Origin: Thinopyrum elongatum
Lineage: Eukaryota; Streptophyta; Magnoliopsida; Poales; Poaceae
Direction of reading: 5' to 3'
DNA: 64,000 bases
Assembly (NCBI GenBank): GCA_011799875.1
Contig: CM022297.1
Location: forward strand, 445,271,292-445,335,291
Notes under the pieces: model-generated
Database searches by the model: none
What the model was told of the DNA's origin: nothing
What the model saw: only the letters and a program-made list of their open reading frames with translations
Shown here: one piece after another, positions 21,113-31,868 of the stretch
Numbering within the stretch: the stretch's first letter is position 1
Layout of the letters: each line of letters opens with the position of its first letter
Position numbers and translations under genes: made by a program

Positions 21113-21424
21113 GCAACAAGGGTCTTGTTACAGAAAATTAGACGCGGCGGAACATGTGTTTGGAATTTTTGCAACAAGAGTCTTGTTGCAGAAAATTAGA
21201 GAAGAAGAGATTTTGCAACATGTGACTTGTTGCAGGAAATTAGTGAATGAGAGGTTTTACAACAAAAGTCTTGTTGTAGAAAATTAGAGAAGAGAAGGTT
21301 CCGCAACAAAGGTCTTGTTGCAGAAAATTAGAGAAGAGAAGGTTCCACAACAAAGGTCTTGTTGCAGAAAATTAGAGAAGAGAGAAGGTTCCGCAACAAG
21401 ACTATTGTTGCAGGAAATTAGAGA
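21113..21424. repeat. ~44-bp tandem repeat whose unit contains a palindrome
   Basis: About seven copies of 'gcaacaaaggtcttgttgc' + 'agaaaattagagaag' + 'agaaggttcc', with length variation in the first copies. The first 19 bases of each unit form an inverted repeat (gcaacaa...ttgttgc), kept even where individual bases vary. Confidence 0.9.
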
Positions 21425-22053
21425 GGAGAAACTGATGGCTCGCATCACTCAATCGAACAGCTTGCGAGCCGGTGGAAATGCCATTTGAAAGCGACTGGAG
21501 ATCTGGGTCAGCATGCAGCCCCGCGAAGCGATCCAACAGATTAATCGTACGGCCAGCCAGGCGGCGGATGTTTCCAATTCATCCACCGGCGGACGCCTAG
21601 CAGCCCCCATATTAAAAAACACAACATCCACCGAACGAACGAAAGAAAAACTTTCCAGGGAACAAATGACACCAAGTGTCTCCGTGCGACCGATCCACAC
21701 CAAGGTCCCGTGTAGCTACCATGCCACCAGCAGGCGTCCACACCCCCCGCGAACGCACGCTGCCAAGTCGTGCGCGAGGTCAGCGCTGCCGCACGTCAAG
21801 TTGTCCCGCGCCAGCTACTCAAGAGCGATGGAGAGGAACACCAGTCGCCGACCACCAGGGGGTTTTGACTTGCGGTGGAGGGGAGAGGGGGCAGAGGTGA
21901 GGGAGGGGACCGACGACACCATGTGTCGTCCGCGGGGGACGACATAGGGGGCCAGATTTTTCTCTAGGTCAGGTTATGGCGCAAACGAAACTACTTCACA
22001 ACCGACCCCCCAAGTCAACATAAAAGAAACCATTATTCAAACATATTACGAAA
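21425..22053. other. Intergenic, no gene recognised
   Basis: Overlapping frames up to 144 codons on the plus strand (21513-21947) have no recognisable domain, and the opposite strand is also open; I do not call a gene. Confidence 0.4.
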
Positions 22054-22055
22054 TA

Positions 22056-22231
22056 CTCCATCCGTTCCTAAATATAAGTCTTTTTAGACATTTCAAATGG
22101 AACTACAACATACTACATACTACATACGGATGTATGTAAATAAATTTTAGAGTGTAGATTCACTCATTTTGCTCCGTATGTAGTCATTTGTTGGAATCTC
22201 TAAAAAAACTTATATTTAGGAATGGAGGGAA
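22056..22231. mobile_element. Stowaway MITE (176 bp)
   Basis: Begins ctccatccgttcctaaatat and ends 'cttatatttaggaatggagg' plus gaa; terminal inverted repeats and internal aagtcttttt match Triticeae Stowaway (Tc1/mariner) MITEs. TA duplications at 22054-22055 and 22232-22233. Confidence 0.92.
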
Positions 22232-22354
22232 TACTAGATAGGAATCATAATAACCGGGCGGGCGAATATAGTTTGAAGTACATTACGTAAGCCGCTCAAA
22301 TCAGAAATTTTCCTCCTAAGAAGACCTAGAAAGTTTTCCTCTTATCAATTCTGC

Positions 22355-22672
22355 CTAGTGCGCGGACATCGATGCCGCAACGAACGGCCCGCCGCCATCC
22401 ATGTGTTCGAAGAAATCGATCATGTCCCCGTCCTCCATCTCGAGGTCCGCCGGGGTCTTGTTGCCGCGCAACCGTACGCCCTCGAACAGGAAGACGCCCG
22501 TGCCGTAGGTCACGTCGGGCACCTTGTGGTACCACGCGTCTATGAGGGCTTGGAGCTTGTCCGTCGTACTCATGGTGTGGCGGAGCACCTTCTCCTGGCT
22601 CACCACCTTGATCGTCACCAGCAGGGGCTTCACCGCCGCCTTGGAGTCTCTCCCGCTGTGGGGCGGCGGCAT
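22355..22672 (-). CDS. SUMO-like small modifier protein (105 aa, intronless)
   Basis: Start chosen at the ATG at 22672 (MPPPHSGRD) because the ubiquitin-like fold begins soon after; the frame stays open upstream to 22885. A beta-grasp pattern follows: LVTIKVVSQE (18-27), a helix with LQALIDAWYHKV, then FLFEGVRLRG (61-70), 'TPADLEMEDGDMID' (73-86) and a C-terminal glycine run at 93-95. R-L-R...TP..L.M..GD.ID is the signature of SUMO proteins, which are conjugated to lysines of target proteins through a diglycine exposed by Ulp proteases. Here the usual TGG end is replaced by MDGGG and a 10-residue tail (PFVAASMSAH). Length matches the family. A TATA box lies about 76 bp upstream of the ATG. 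It may be a diverged functional paralogue or a retained retrocopy; nothing in the frame is broken. Confidence 0.82.
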   Translation of the reverse strand: MPPPHSGRDSKAAVKPLLVTIKVVSQEKVLRHTMSTTDKLQALIDAWYHKVPDVTYGTGVFLFEGVRLRGNKTPADLEMEDGDMIDFFEHMDGGGPFVAASMSAH

Positions 22673-22747
22673 GGCTTCCGCTGTGTGCTTTTTGCGTGAG
22701 ATCTGTGGAGTTCTGTTGCGTGGAACGGATGCCACGAGGTAGCCTGG

Positions 22748-22754
22748 CTTTATA
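22748..22754 (-). promoter_or_regulatory. TATA box of the SUMO-like gene
   Basis: Minus-strand TATAAAG, 76 bp upstream of the chosen start codon. Confidence 0.55.
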
Positions 22755-22885
22755 ACAGTTAGTTTTGATTTGCTTCCTAACAACCGTTTCCTAATCTCAA
22801 CTCCGATCAATGCACCCAAGGGGAATCCCTTATTTCTAGGAAATAAATGTGGTTTGTTTCCAACAAATAAATGTAGCAAACCCAT

Positions 22886-24774
22886 AAATTTCCCTGGTCA
22901 GCAGTGGGCCTGCATGCAACGATCGACTAGGCAAAGTGCCTATATGTAGTAGCCCATGTAGTCTCCGCTACAATTAAACAATTAAACAAAAACTTTCTTA
23001 CGCGCACATCATAATTAGCCCCACAACACCGCACGATCCAATCAGCACCACACGATTAGTCCCCACTATCTCATTCGAAGGAATCATCAAGGAGATACAG
23101 AAGAGAAAAAAAAGCCTTTATTTCATGTAATTTTGTTCATGAATTTCGAGCTACTAATTATGAAGCTCATAAGATAGCTAGACTGGGTACTTTGTTGTCT
23201 CAGGGTAGACACATTTGGTTGGGCGTACCACATGATGTTTTTGTAATTCCCGCAAACATTGTGATAAATCAATAAAGTCTGGCTGTCTTTGCTAAAAAAA
23301 ATTAGTCCCACAAATCTCAATCTAATGGCCAACATTTATCTAATAGCGGGATGGTGTGGACTTAGCACCAGCAGAGGAGTATTCCAACTACCAGTCCCGT
23401 GTTCCCCTACAATCACGCAATCTGATCACAAACTAAGGAAACTCAATCAAATCGGCTCCCTCGCCCTTGACCATGACATTTGTCTGCCTTGCGTCACCAC
23501 CGCGCCAGACGCCGCCCACCAATACCATCGCCTCCCTGCACGATCGCCCTCGCCGATTGTTGCCTCTCGCAGCGTGGAATCTGTCATCGACGTAGCGGGC
23601 GCCCGGAGCCTGTCCTCGCAGCGTGGCATCCGTCCGCGAGATCGCCGGTGCCTAGGGCGGAGCGATGTAGTGGTAACAAAATCCAAGTAGTGCTCCTGTA
23701 CTCGTCTTCACGTGAGATGACTTGGATCAGTGGATGCGAAGGAATAGCAGCAGCTTGGAGATCGATGTTGCCTCGGGACTTGCTTCCGCCGGCTGTAGCT
23801 TGATCGGAGTGGATCACGGTGGAGGAGCAGCAGCAGACTGGCACGTGCGTGACGCCGCGAACGTACGCGAGGGCAGCGGCTGCCAATCGGCTCGAACTTG
23901 TGTCCGTCTCGGCGGATCAAGGCCGCGGCGGCGCCCACGCAACCCTAATTCTCTCTAACTCGATCTCGTATCTGAAACTTGGCTCGGTATACCACTTATT
24001 AAATAAAACGTGATAAAACAAGACACAAGAGACACGGATCTTTACATGGAAATCTTTGCGGGAGAAAACCACGGACGCACGAAGGCGTAATCACTATGAT
24101 GAAGGAATATTACAAGCACGAGACGACATACCGTCTTTAGGTGCGACTACATATGTATATATGTGGGCAGTACATGAGAGTCCTTGAAGGACAAATAAAC
24201 GAGTTGTATTCGTACGCGTCGACGTCAACGCAACGCCTACACCAGTTGTACTACGCCTAGTCCAACGCGGTACTAGAATTTGGATCACAATTTAACAAAA
24301 TATTTGTCAAAGTTTAACCCAAAAAAAAATTCTGATTTTTTTTACTATTTTTTATTTTACTGTTCATAAGAGAGCATTTGAGCTCGGGAGCAGAATAGAA
24401 CTTTCGGATGTAGAAAGCCTTCTGATGCAAAACGCGAAGGTCAGATCGGATACTCGATGAGACAATGTCCCCCATTTTCCAGGGAAACTCGCCTCACACG
24501 GACCACGTTTTGGTATACGAGCGCGCTAAAACTCGACACTTCTCTATGTATACTACTAGCTTTGATTCTTGTTGTTTAGTCAGCAAGCCAGTTTCATCCA
24601 GAGGCCCGGCAAATCTCAAATCAGACTCAACTATGATTGAGAAGTGGTGATACCATCCATGCAATTATGTACAGCCAACATTATGCCAAGAAAACAAAGC
24701 ACCGATGTTTCCCCACAATGATGGTACAAAATGACTCCATTTCTGAAGCCGTCAGGCATGCTACAACGGCAACA
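22886..24774. other. Intergenic, no gene recognised
   Basis: 23117-23302 ends 'aataaagtctggctgtcttt' + 'gctaaaaaaaa', possibly a 3' end of a non-LTR element. 23460-23960 is GC-rich with frames on both strands but no motif. 24050-24280 contains 'ggaaatctttgcgggagaa' and 'ccacgg', resembling LTR-retrotransposon end fragments. None is firm enough to call. Confidence 0.4.
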
Positions 24775-26766
24775 TCAGATGGCACCGATACAGCCCTGGC
24801 AGCAGAACCAGGCCACCAGGATGCCCAGAAACGCACCGGCGAAGACCTGCGACGGGGTGTGCCCTAGCAGCTCCTTGAGCTTCCTTTCGCTGATGGGGTG
24901 GCCTTGGAACAGGTCCTCAACGATCTTATTGAGCACCTGCATCATCATCATCAGTCATAGAGCATACATTTCAGGTACGTAATAGGCAAACAACAGGCGC
25001 TCATCCGCAAGAAAGATGTAACCACGATATTTGAAGGATGGGAGGAGTAAGTTAGTCACTAGGCTTGTATGTATCCAAACCCAAACTGAGAGAGTTAGAG
25101 CGTGTTTGGTTGATGCCCTGGCACCGGCAGTGCCATTTCAGCGTGTTTGGTTGATTGCCTTGCACTGGCAGTGCAATTTCAGTGTCATGAACTCAGAATG
25201 CGATAATCTACTCAGGTACCCGTGACATGCCCGTGGATGTAGCATTACTCGTTATTAAAAGGTGAAGCGTGGTGTATCAACAAAGCAATGGAATGGCACA
25301 AGTTCAAATTTGAGCTGCTACCTGGTCACTACAGATTTATGAACCTGTAAGTTACGAACAACATCATTCAAGTTTGAGGAGCAATGTGATAACCAGCATA
25401 GTTTCACAAAGATGGCAAATCATGGTCCCCATTCATAATGCAGTTTCGAATTTTCAATTGCACTGCACATATGGACAATCAGTTTTCATTTTTTAAAGGA
25501 GGGTGGTTAGACCTGTCTAACAATGAAAACATACAAGCAATCCGAATAAAATGAAAACTACTCCTGGTTGTACCAAACAATGCGCTGAGAACTTCCTTGA
25601 GCTCAAGTCTTAACATTCAGCAAAATTTGATCACACTAAATCAAGTAAAGCAGAGTAACAAGAACAAGCCCAAGCCCAATAATAGATTGGGAAAGTTCTG
25701 GTTGTACCCCCATACCAGTGTGCCCTCTATCCACACTCATAACAGATTAGTGTCAGTCTACATCCTCAAACTGTCAAACATCAAACTGTGCACGCCTTCA
25801 CGCAATGTAACAACTGGTAGAATCCCAAAAATCCTAGTGAATCCAGCATGAAACGCCATGTAGCACCATTATGGAGTGAACATTTGACAGTTTATCCCCG
25901 GTGAAGGATGACATGGATGCAGAAGAGTGAGCTGAGCTCAAACTCATCCATCCGTTGACAGAACTGGAAAATATTCTACTCCCCAAACAACAATGAGCTC
26001 AAATTCATCCATCCTCTGAGCTCTCCTTCACTTTATACAGTGAGCTCTGCTCATCTAACACAACATTTGCCAGAATAAAACATACTGTACCGTGCAACTA
26101 GATAGATCACAGAATGGATAAAATCAAGCAGCATGAGCTCACCTCGGCCTGCATCCCGGCGTGGCGCCGGACGCCCGTGGCGTCGTACATGACGATGAGG
26201 CTGAAGCCGAGGCAGACGGGGAAGAGCGCGTCGCCGACGCCGTGGCAGATCGCGACGGAGGCGGTGAGCGCGGTGCAGAGCGCGGAGTGCGAGGAGGGCA
26301 TGCCCCCGGAGCTGCACAGCATCCGCAGGCTCCACCGCCGCTCCACCACGGAGGTGAGCAGGGCCTTGGCGGCCTGCGCCACCGCGAACGCCACCATCCC
26401 CGACACGAACGTCGGGTTCGCCGCCAGCGCCAGCAGGTACGGGCTCTCCCGCGCCTTGGTCACCGCCGCCGCCGTCGTGCTCATCAGCAGCGTCCCTATC
26501 CCCGCCCCGCCTCCTCCTCCTGCCGCGGCCAGGTCGGGCAGCTCCCCCCGCGCGCGCCCTCCCCGCAGCGCGGCGGCGAGGAGCCGGGAGAGCGACGGCG
26601 AGGACGAGGGCGACGGCGCGGCGGCATCGGCGGGCGCGGAGGTTAGCGTTTGGAGACAACAACGGCGGCCGTGGCGGTGGTGGCGCGGGGGATTCGGCGG
26701 CCTGAGGACGTGGTCGAGGAGGCTGGGGAAAGCGCTAGAGAAGCGGCTGGAGCTGAGCACCTCCAT
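24775..26766 (-). CDS. Acid phosphatase/vanadium haloperoxidase-related protein (DUF212 family), two exons
   Basis: Exon 1, 26766-26143 (donor gtgagc), and exon 2, 24936-24775 (stop TGA), join in phase 0 to 261 residues; the intron is 1206 bp. The family is a PAP2-like integral-membrane group, plastid-located in plants; biochemical role not settled. Residues 1-80 (start MEVLSSSRFSS) are Ser/Ala/Arg/Pro-rich without acidic clusters, as in chloroplast transit peptides. The conserved core follows: NPTFVSGMVAFAVAQ (118-132), RRWSLRMLCSSGGMPSSHSA (143-162), FSLIVMYDATGVRRHAG (188-204), then in exon 2 'LFQGHPISERKLKELLGHTP' and 'QVFAGAFLGILVAW'. Several hydrophobic helices are visible. An in-frame ATG at 27069 would add 101 residues but they look like 5' UTR. 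No damage seen. Confidence 0.9.
24937..26142 (-). other. Intron of the DUF212 gene
   Basis: GT-AG intron of 1206 bp, AT-richer than the exons. It contains two partial copies of 'gcgtgtttggttgat' (25099 and 25141) followed by 'gccctggcaccggcag' or 'gccttgcactggcag', a local duplication. Confidence 0.8.
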
Positions 26767-27174
26767 GGCTGCTGCTCCGCATCGCCGCCGGAGGACTCCG
26801 CGAGTGAGCGCGACGGAGGAGCTCGTGTGGCCGTGGCGATTGCGTGGGGGCTTAGCACTGACAGACACCTCACTGGACGGAAGTCCGAAATGCCCCTGAT
26901 GTTTCTCGAGTCTACGTGGCGCGCAGCGGCGGGCAGTCTGGGGATTTCCATGGAGCACGTCGGAGCTCCAGTCATCCAGTGGGCATATTACCGCGAAGAT
27001 TCTGGGACGAGGTCGCCGTCTTGAAACCGGCGCATCCAATCCAACAGAGCCACGTGCACAAGTTGCCAAAGCAAGCCGGGTCGTGGGACCTCCTTGTCGG
27101 AGAAGGTCCCCTGCTTTACAACGTGGGAGCTCGTGGATTTAGTCGTTCGAGGAAAATATGCAAATAATTCATCA
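26767..27174 (-). promoter_or_regulatory. Upstream region of the DUF212 gene
   Basis: GC-rich near the start codon; presumed promoter and 5' UTR. No clear TATA box. It ends where the Harbinger element appears to begin. Confidence 0.4.
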
Positions 27175-28850
27175 GCGGTCCCTCAAACGTCTGCGGACGC
27201 GTCCGGACACGTCCGCGGGCGCATCCGGACGGGCTCTCATATTTTCTTCTGTGCATCCACGTATCTCAAATCCGGACTCTAAAATCCATGCAAATACATG
27301 CACGTCGATCATGCACCACAATGTCGCACGTAAATAACAAATGTTGGTATCGAGCATACATAGTGTTTACATGAAATTTATTTGAAGTGCCAAACTCAAG
27401 CATTGCCTCCTTGGTTGCCATTGTGGATCCACATGTGCTCCACAAGATCATTTAGTAGCTGTGTGTGCATCTGTTGATTTCGAAGGTTCTGATGCATCTG
27501 CAGAAAGTTCATAAGCCGAGCCGCATCTTGATCTTCTAGAATTTCAACTTGTTCTCCGGGTGCTTCGAAATCATGGGTTTGGGCTACACCATCACCCTCA
27601 TCCTCGACAATCATATTGTGCAGAATAACACAACATGTCATCAGCTGCCACAAAGTTTCTGATTCCCACATCATTGCAGCGCTCCGCACATTTCCCCAAC
27701 GAGCCTGAAGCACACCAAATGCCTTCTCCACGTCCTTCCTAGCCGCTTCCTGCATTGTTGCAAAGTGGCTTTGTTTATTGCCACGCGGCTCGGATATGGT
27801 CTTCACAAACGTCGCCCGCTGAGGATAGATAGCATCGGCAAGATAGTACCCCATGTTGTAGTCCCGGCCGTTGCCGGTGTAGTTGCACGGCGGTGATTCC
27901 CCATTGCAAAGCTTCCTAAACACCGGAGATCGTTGAAGCACGTTGATGTCGTTATGAGAACCGGGCATTCCAAAGAAAGCATGCCAAATCCATAAGTCAT
28001 GTGATGCCACCGCTTCTAGTATGATGGTGGCCTCTCTGGTGTGACCTTGATACATTCCTCACAGACCTTTGGGGCAGTTTTTCCATTGCCAATGCATGCA
28101 ATCAATTGATCCGAGCATTCTTGGAAACCCCCTTGCCTCTCCAATAGCCAATAACTTCTCCGTGTCCTGCGCATTTGGTTCTCTGAGATACTCCGGTCCA
28201 AACACCTCAACCACGGCGCGAGCAAATTTGACAGTAGTCTTGAGGCACATGCTCTCCCCCATCCTGACCATCTCACCAACGGCGTCTGCAACAGTACCAA
28301 GTGCAAGCATACTCAGAGCAACCGTGCACTTCTGCTTGGCCAAGAAAGAGAGTTGGCCGCAGCAATCCCTTATCAGCTTGAAGTAGTCGTCGTGTGCCTC
28401 CACTCCCTCCACAGTGCGCAAAAATAATGGTTTCCGCATGCGAAAACGGCGACGAAACCATGGATCATCCGGAAAAGCAGTTGTGGGAACAAATTAGTCA
28501 TTGTGCAGTAGCTTTGCTCCGGACACTCTGTCCCGGGTGATCACTCTTCTCCCTTTGATTGAGCCCTTGAAGTTGAGAATATGCTCCAGTTGCCGGTCCA
28601 TTTCCTCTTGCATGCTCATGAGCATGATCATGTCCACTTCTTCGTCCGAATCCGACGAATTGAAGAACTCATCTTGAATCATTTGGTCAAACTCCGTCGG
28701 TCCATACTCCTCGTCCGACGAAGCATCGGAATCCATCATTTACCTAACAAAATCACAATAATTCCGGTCGGTCAATGTGTCGAACACATCAAGCGCAAGG
28801 CGGAGCCGGAGAGTTGCCGGACGTACCACGGTGGCGTCCGGGCCGGCGAC
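27175..28850 (-). mobile_element. PIF/Harbinger transposon, interrupted by a copia element
   Basis: The left end near 27175 starts 'cggtccctcaaacgtctgcg' with dense cggacgcgtccg palindromes, the familiar terminal sequence of Triticeae Harbinger elements. A transposase ORF fills the middle. The other end is missing: a copia LTR starts at 28851, so the remainder should lie beyond the copia element's right LTR, outside the window. Confidence 0.7.
27396..28739 (-). pseudogene. Harbinger transposase, two nonsense codons
   Basis: A 447-codon frame from the ATG at 28739 (MMDSDASSDEEYGPTEFDQM) to the stop at 27396. It is a DDE_Tnp_4/HARBI1-type nuclease: GSIDCMHWQWKNCPK (first Asp), YYLADAIYPQR (second Asp) and RKDVEKAFGVLQARW (catalytic Glu) are all present, as is the PFLRT-type N-terminal region. 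Two in-frame stops interrupt it: TAA at 28494-28496 and TGA at 28059-28061; the frame is otherwise continuous and the family pattern resumes after each. The Myb-like partner protein that autonomous Harbingers encode is not visible here and may lie in the missing part. Confidence 0.88.
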
Positions 28851-30083
28851 TGGAGGAAATATGCCCTAGAGGCAATAATAAAGTTGTTATTTATATTTCT
28901 TTATATCATGATAAATGTTTATTATTCATGCTAGAATTGTATTAACACGAAACTTGATACATGTGTGAATACATAGACAAAACACAGTGTCCCTAGTATG
29001 CCTCTACTAGACTAGCTCGTTAATCAAAGATGGTTAAGTTTCCTAACCATAGACATGTGTTGTCATTTGATGAACGGGATCACATCATTAGGAGAATGAT
29101 GTGATGGACAAGACCCATCCGTTAGCTTAGCATAATGATCGTTAAGTTTTATTGCTATTGCTTTCTTCATGACTTATACATATTCCTCTGACTATGAGAT
29201 TATGCAACTCCCGAATACCGGAGGAACACCTTGTGTGCTATCAAACGTCACAACGTAACTGGGTGATTATAAAGATACTCTACAGGTGTCTTCGAAGGTG
29301 TTTGTTGGGTTGGCATAGATCGAGATTAGGATTTGTCACTCCGAGTATCGGAGAGGTATCTCTGGGCCCTCTCGGTAATGCACATCACTATAAGCCTTGC
29401 AAGCAATGTGACTAATGAGTTAGTTACGGGATGATGCATTACGGAACGAGTAAAGAGACTTGCCGGTAACGAGATTGAACTAGGTATAATGATGCCGACG
29501 ATCGAATCTCGGGCAAGTAACATACCGATGACAAAGGGAATGACGTATGTTGTTGTGCGGTTTGACCGATAAAGATCTTCGTAGAATATGTAGGAGCCAA
29601 TATGAGCATCCAGGTTCTGCTATTGGTTATTGATCGGAGATATGTCTCGTTCATGTCTACATAGTTCTCGAACCCGTAGGGTCCGCAAGCTTAACGTTCG
29701 ATGACGATTTGTATTATGAGTTATGTGTTTTGGTGACCGAAGATTGTTCGGAGTCCCGGATGAGATCACAGACATGACGAGGAGTCTCGAAGTGGTCGAG
29801 AGGTAAAGATTGATATATTGGAAGGTGGTATTCGGACACCGGAATGGTTCTGGATCGTTTCGGGTATTTTTCGGAGTACCGGGAGGTTACCGGAACCCCC
29901 CGGGAGAGGTAATGGGCCTCATGGTCCATAGGGGAGAGAGGGGACAGCCCACAAGGGGTGGCTGCGCCCCCCCCCCCCCCGATGGGAGTCTGAATTGGAC
30001 TAGGGGAGGGGGCGGCGCCCCCCTTTCCCTCTCCTACTCCCTCTCCCTTTCCTCCTTTCCCACTCCGGAAAAGGAAAGGGGAA

Positions 30084-30112
30084 TCCTACTAGGACTAGGA
30101 GTCCTAGTAGGA
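30084..30112. repeat. 13-bp inverted repeat upstream of the LTR TATA box
   Basis: tcctactaggact and agtcctagtagga separated by 3 bases (agg). It lies 50 bp upstream of the TATA box. Confidence 0.85.
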
Positions 30113-30161
30113 CTCCCCACACTTGGCGCGCCCCTAGGGGGCCGGCCTCCTCCTCCCCTCC

Positions 30162-30169
30162 TTTATATA
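30162..30169 (+). promoter_or_regulatory. TATA box of the Angela-type LTR
   Basis: tttatata in a C/G-rich context, the position expected for the U3/R boundary of this clade. Confidence 0.65.
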
Positions 30170-30606
30170 CGGGGGCAAGGGGGCACCCCAAAGCACACCA
30201 AGATTTCTCTTAGCCGTGTGCGGTTCCCCCCTCCACAGTTTACTCCTTCGGTCATAGTGTTGTAGTGCTTAGGTGAAGCCCTGCACGGATCACATCACCA
30301 TCACCATCACCACACCGTCGTGCTGACGGAACTCATCTACTACCTCGACAACTTGCTGGATCAAGAAGGCAAGGGACGTCATCGAGCTGAACGTGTGCTG
30401 AACTCGGAGGTGCCGTACGTTCGGTGCTTGATCGGTTAAATCGAGAAGATGTTCGACTACATCAACCGCGTTAAGCTAACGCTTCCGCTTTCGGTCTATG
30501 AGGGTACGTGGACACACTCTCCCCCTCTCGTTGCTATGCATCTCCTAGATAGATCTTGCGTGAGCATAGGAATTTTTTTTGAAATTGCATGCTACGTTAC
30601 CCAACA

Positions 30607-30631
30607 GTGGCATCCGAGCCAGGTCTATGCG
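30607..30631 (+). other. Primer-binding site (Met-tRNA type)
   Basis: tggcatccgagcc follows the LTR end after one base, close to the tggtatcagagcc form complementary to initiator-Met tRNA. Confidence 0.75.
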
Positions 30632-31868
30632 TAGATGATATGCACGAGTAGAACACAAAGAGTTGTGGGCGATAATAGTCATACTGCTTACCACTAACGT
30701 CTTACTTTGATTCGGCGGTATTCTTGGATGAAGCGGCCCGGACCGACATTACATGACCGCGTTCATGAGACTAGTTCTACCGACGTGCTTTGCACACAGG
30801 TGGCTGGTGGGTGTCTGTTTCTCCAACTTTAGTTGAATCGAGTTTGACTATGGCCGGTCCTTGTTGAAGGTTAAAACAGCACACTTGACGAAAAATCGTT
30901 GTGGTTTTGATGCGTAGGTAAGAACGGTTCTTACTAGAAGCCCGTAGCAGCCACGTAAAACTTGCAACAACAAAGTAGAGGACGTCTAACTTGTTTTTGC
31001 AGGGCATGTTGTGATGTGATATGGTCAAGACATGATGTGATACACGTTATTGTATGAGATGATCATGTTTTGTAAAAGTTATCGGCAACTGGCAGGAGCC
31101 TTATGGTTGTCGCTTTATTGTATGAAATGCAATCGCCATGTAATTGCTTTACTTTATCACTATGCGTTAGCGATAGTTGTAGAAGCAATAGTTGGCGAGA
31201 CGACAACGACGCTACGATGGAGATCAAGGTGTCAAGCCGGTGACGATGGAAATCATGACGATGCTTTGGAGATGGAGATCAAAGGCACAAGATGATGATG
31301 GCCATATCATGTCACATATTTTGATTGCATGTGATCTTTATCTTTTATGCATCTTATTTTGCTTAGTACGACGGTAGCATTATAAGATGATCCCTCACTA
31401 AATTTCAAGGCATAAGTGTTCTCCCTGAGTATGCACCGTTGCGACAGTTCGTCGTGCCGAGACACCATGTGATGATTGGGTGTGATAAGCTCTACGTTCA
31501 CATACAACGGGTGCAAGACAGTTTTGCACGTGCGGAATACTCGGGTTAAACTTGACGAGCCTAGCATATGCAGATATGGCCTCGGAACACTGAGACCGAA
31601 AGGTCAAACGTGAATCATATAGTAGATATGATCAACATAGAGATGTTCACCATTGAAAACTACTCCATCTCACGTGATGATCGGACATGGTTTAGTTGAT
31701 ATGGATCACGTGATCATTTAGATGACTCGAGGGATGTCTATCTAAGTGGGAGTTCTTAAGTAATATGATTAATTGAACTTAATTTATCATGAACTTAGTC
31801 CTGGTAGTATTTGCAAATTATGTTATAGATCAATAGCTCGGGTATAGCTCCCTTGTTTTATTTTTGAT
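30632..31868 (+). other. Leader of the Angela-type element
   Basis: Untranslated leader between primer-binding site and gag. Several short frames exist on both strands, none with recognisable domains. Confidence 0.6.

Larger units (their letters stand above)
28851..30606 (+). repeat. Left (5') LTR of the Angela-type element, 1756 bp
   Basis: TG at 28851 and CA at 30605-30606. The first 330 bases match the start of the right LTR at 63668, with a few differences (for example tggagg versus tgaagg at the start). It holds a hairpin and TATA box near 30084-30169. Confidence 0.9.

Noticed and set aside
21113..21424. CRISPR-like array (short repeats with spacing)
   Set aside because: There are no unique spacers; it is a simple tandem repeat in a plant genome.
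23117..23302. 3' end of a non-LTR element
   Set aside because: An A-run end and a polyadenylation-like context exist, but no target duplication or family text could be confirmed.
25095..25200. Possible MITE in the intron of the DUF212 gene
   Set aside because: Only a local two-copy duplication is visible, with no inverted ends.
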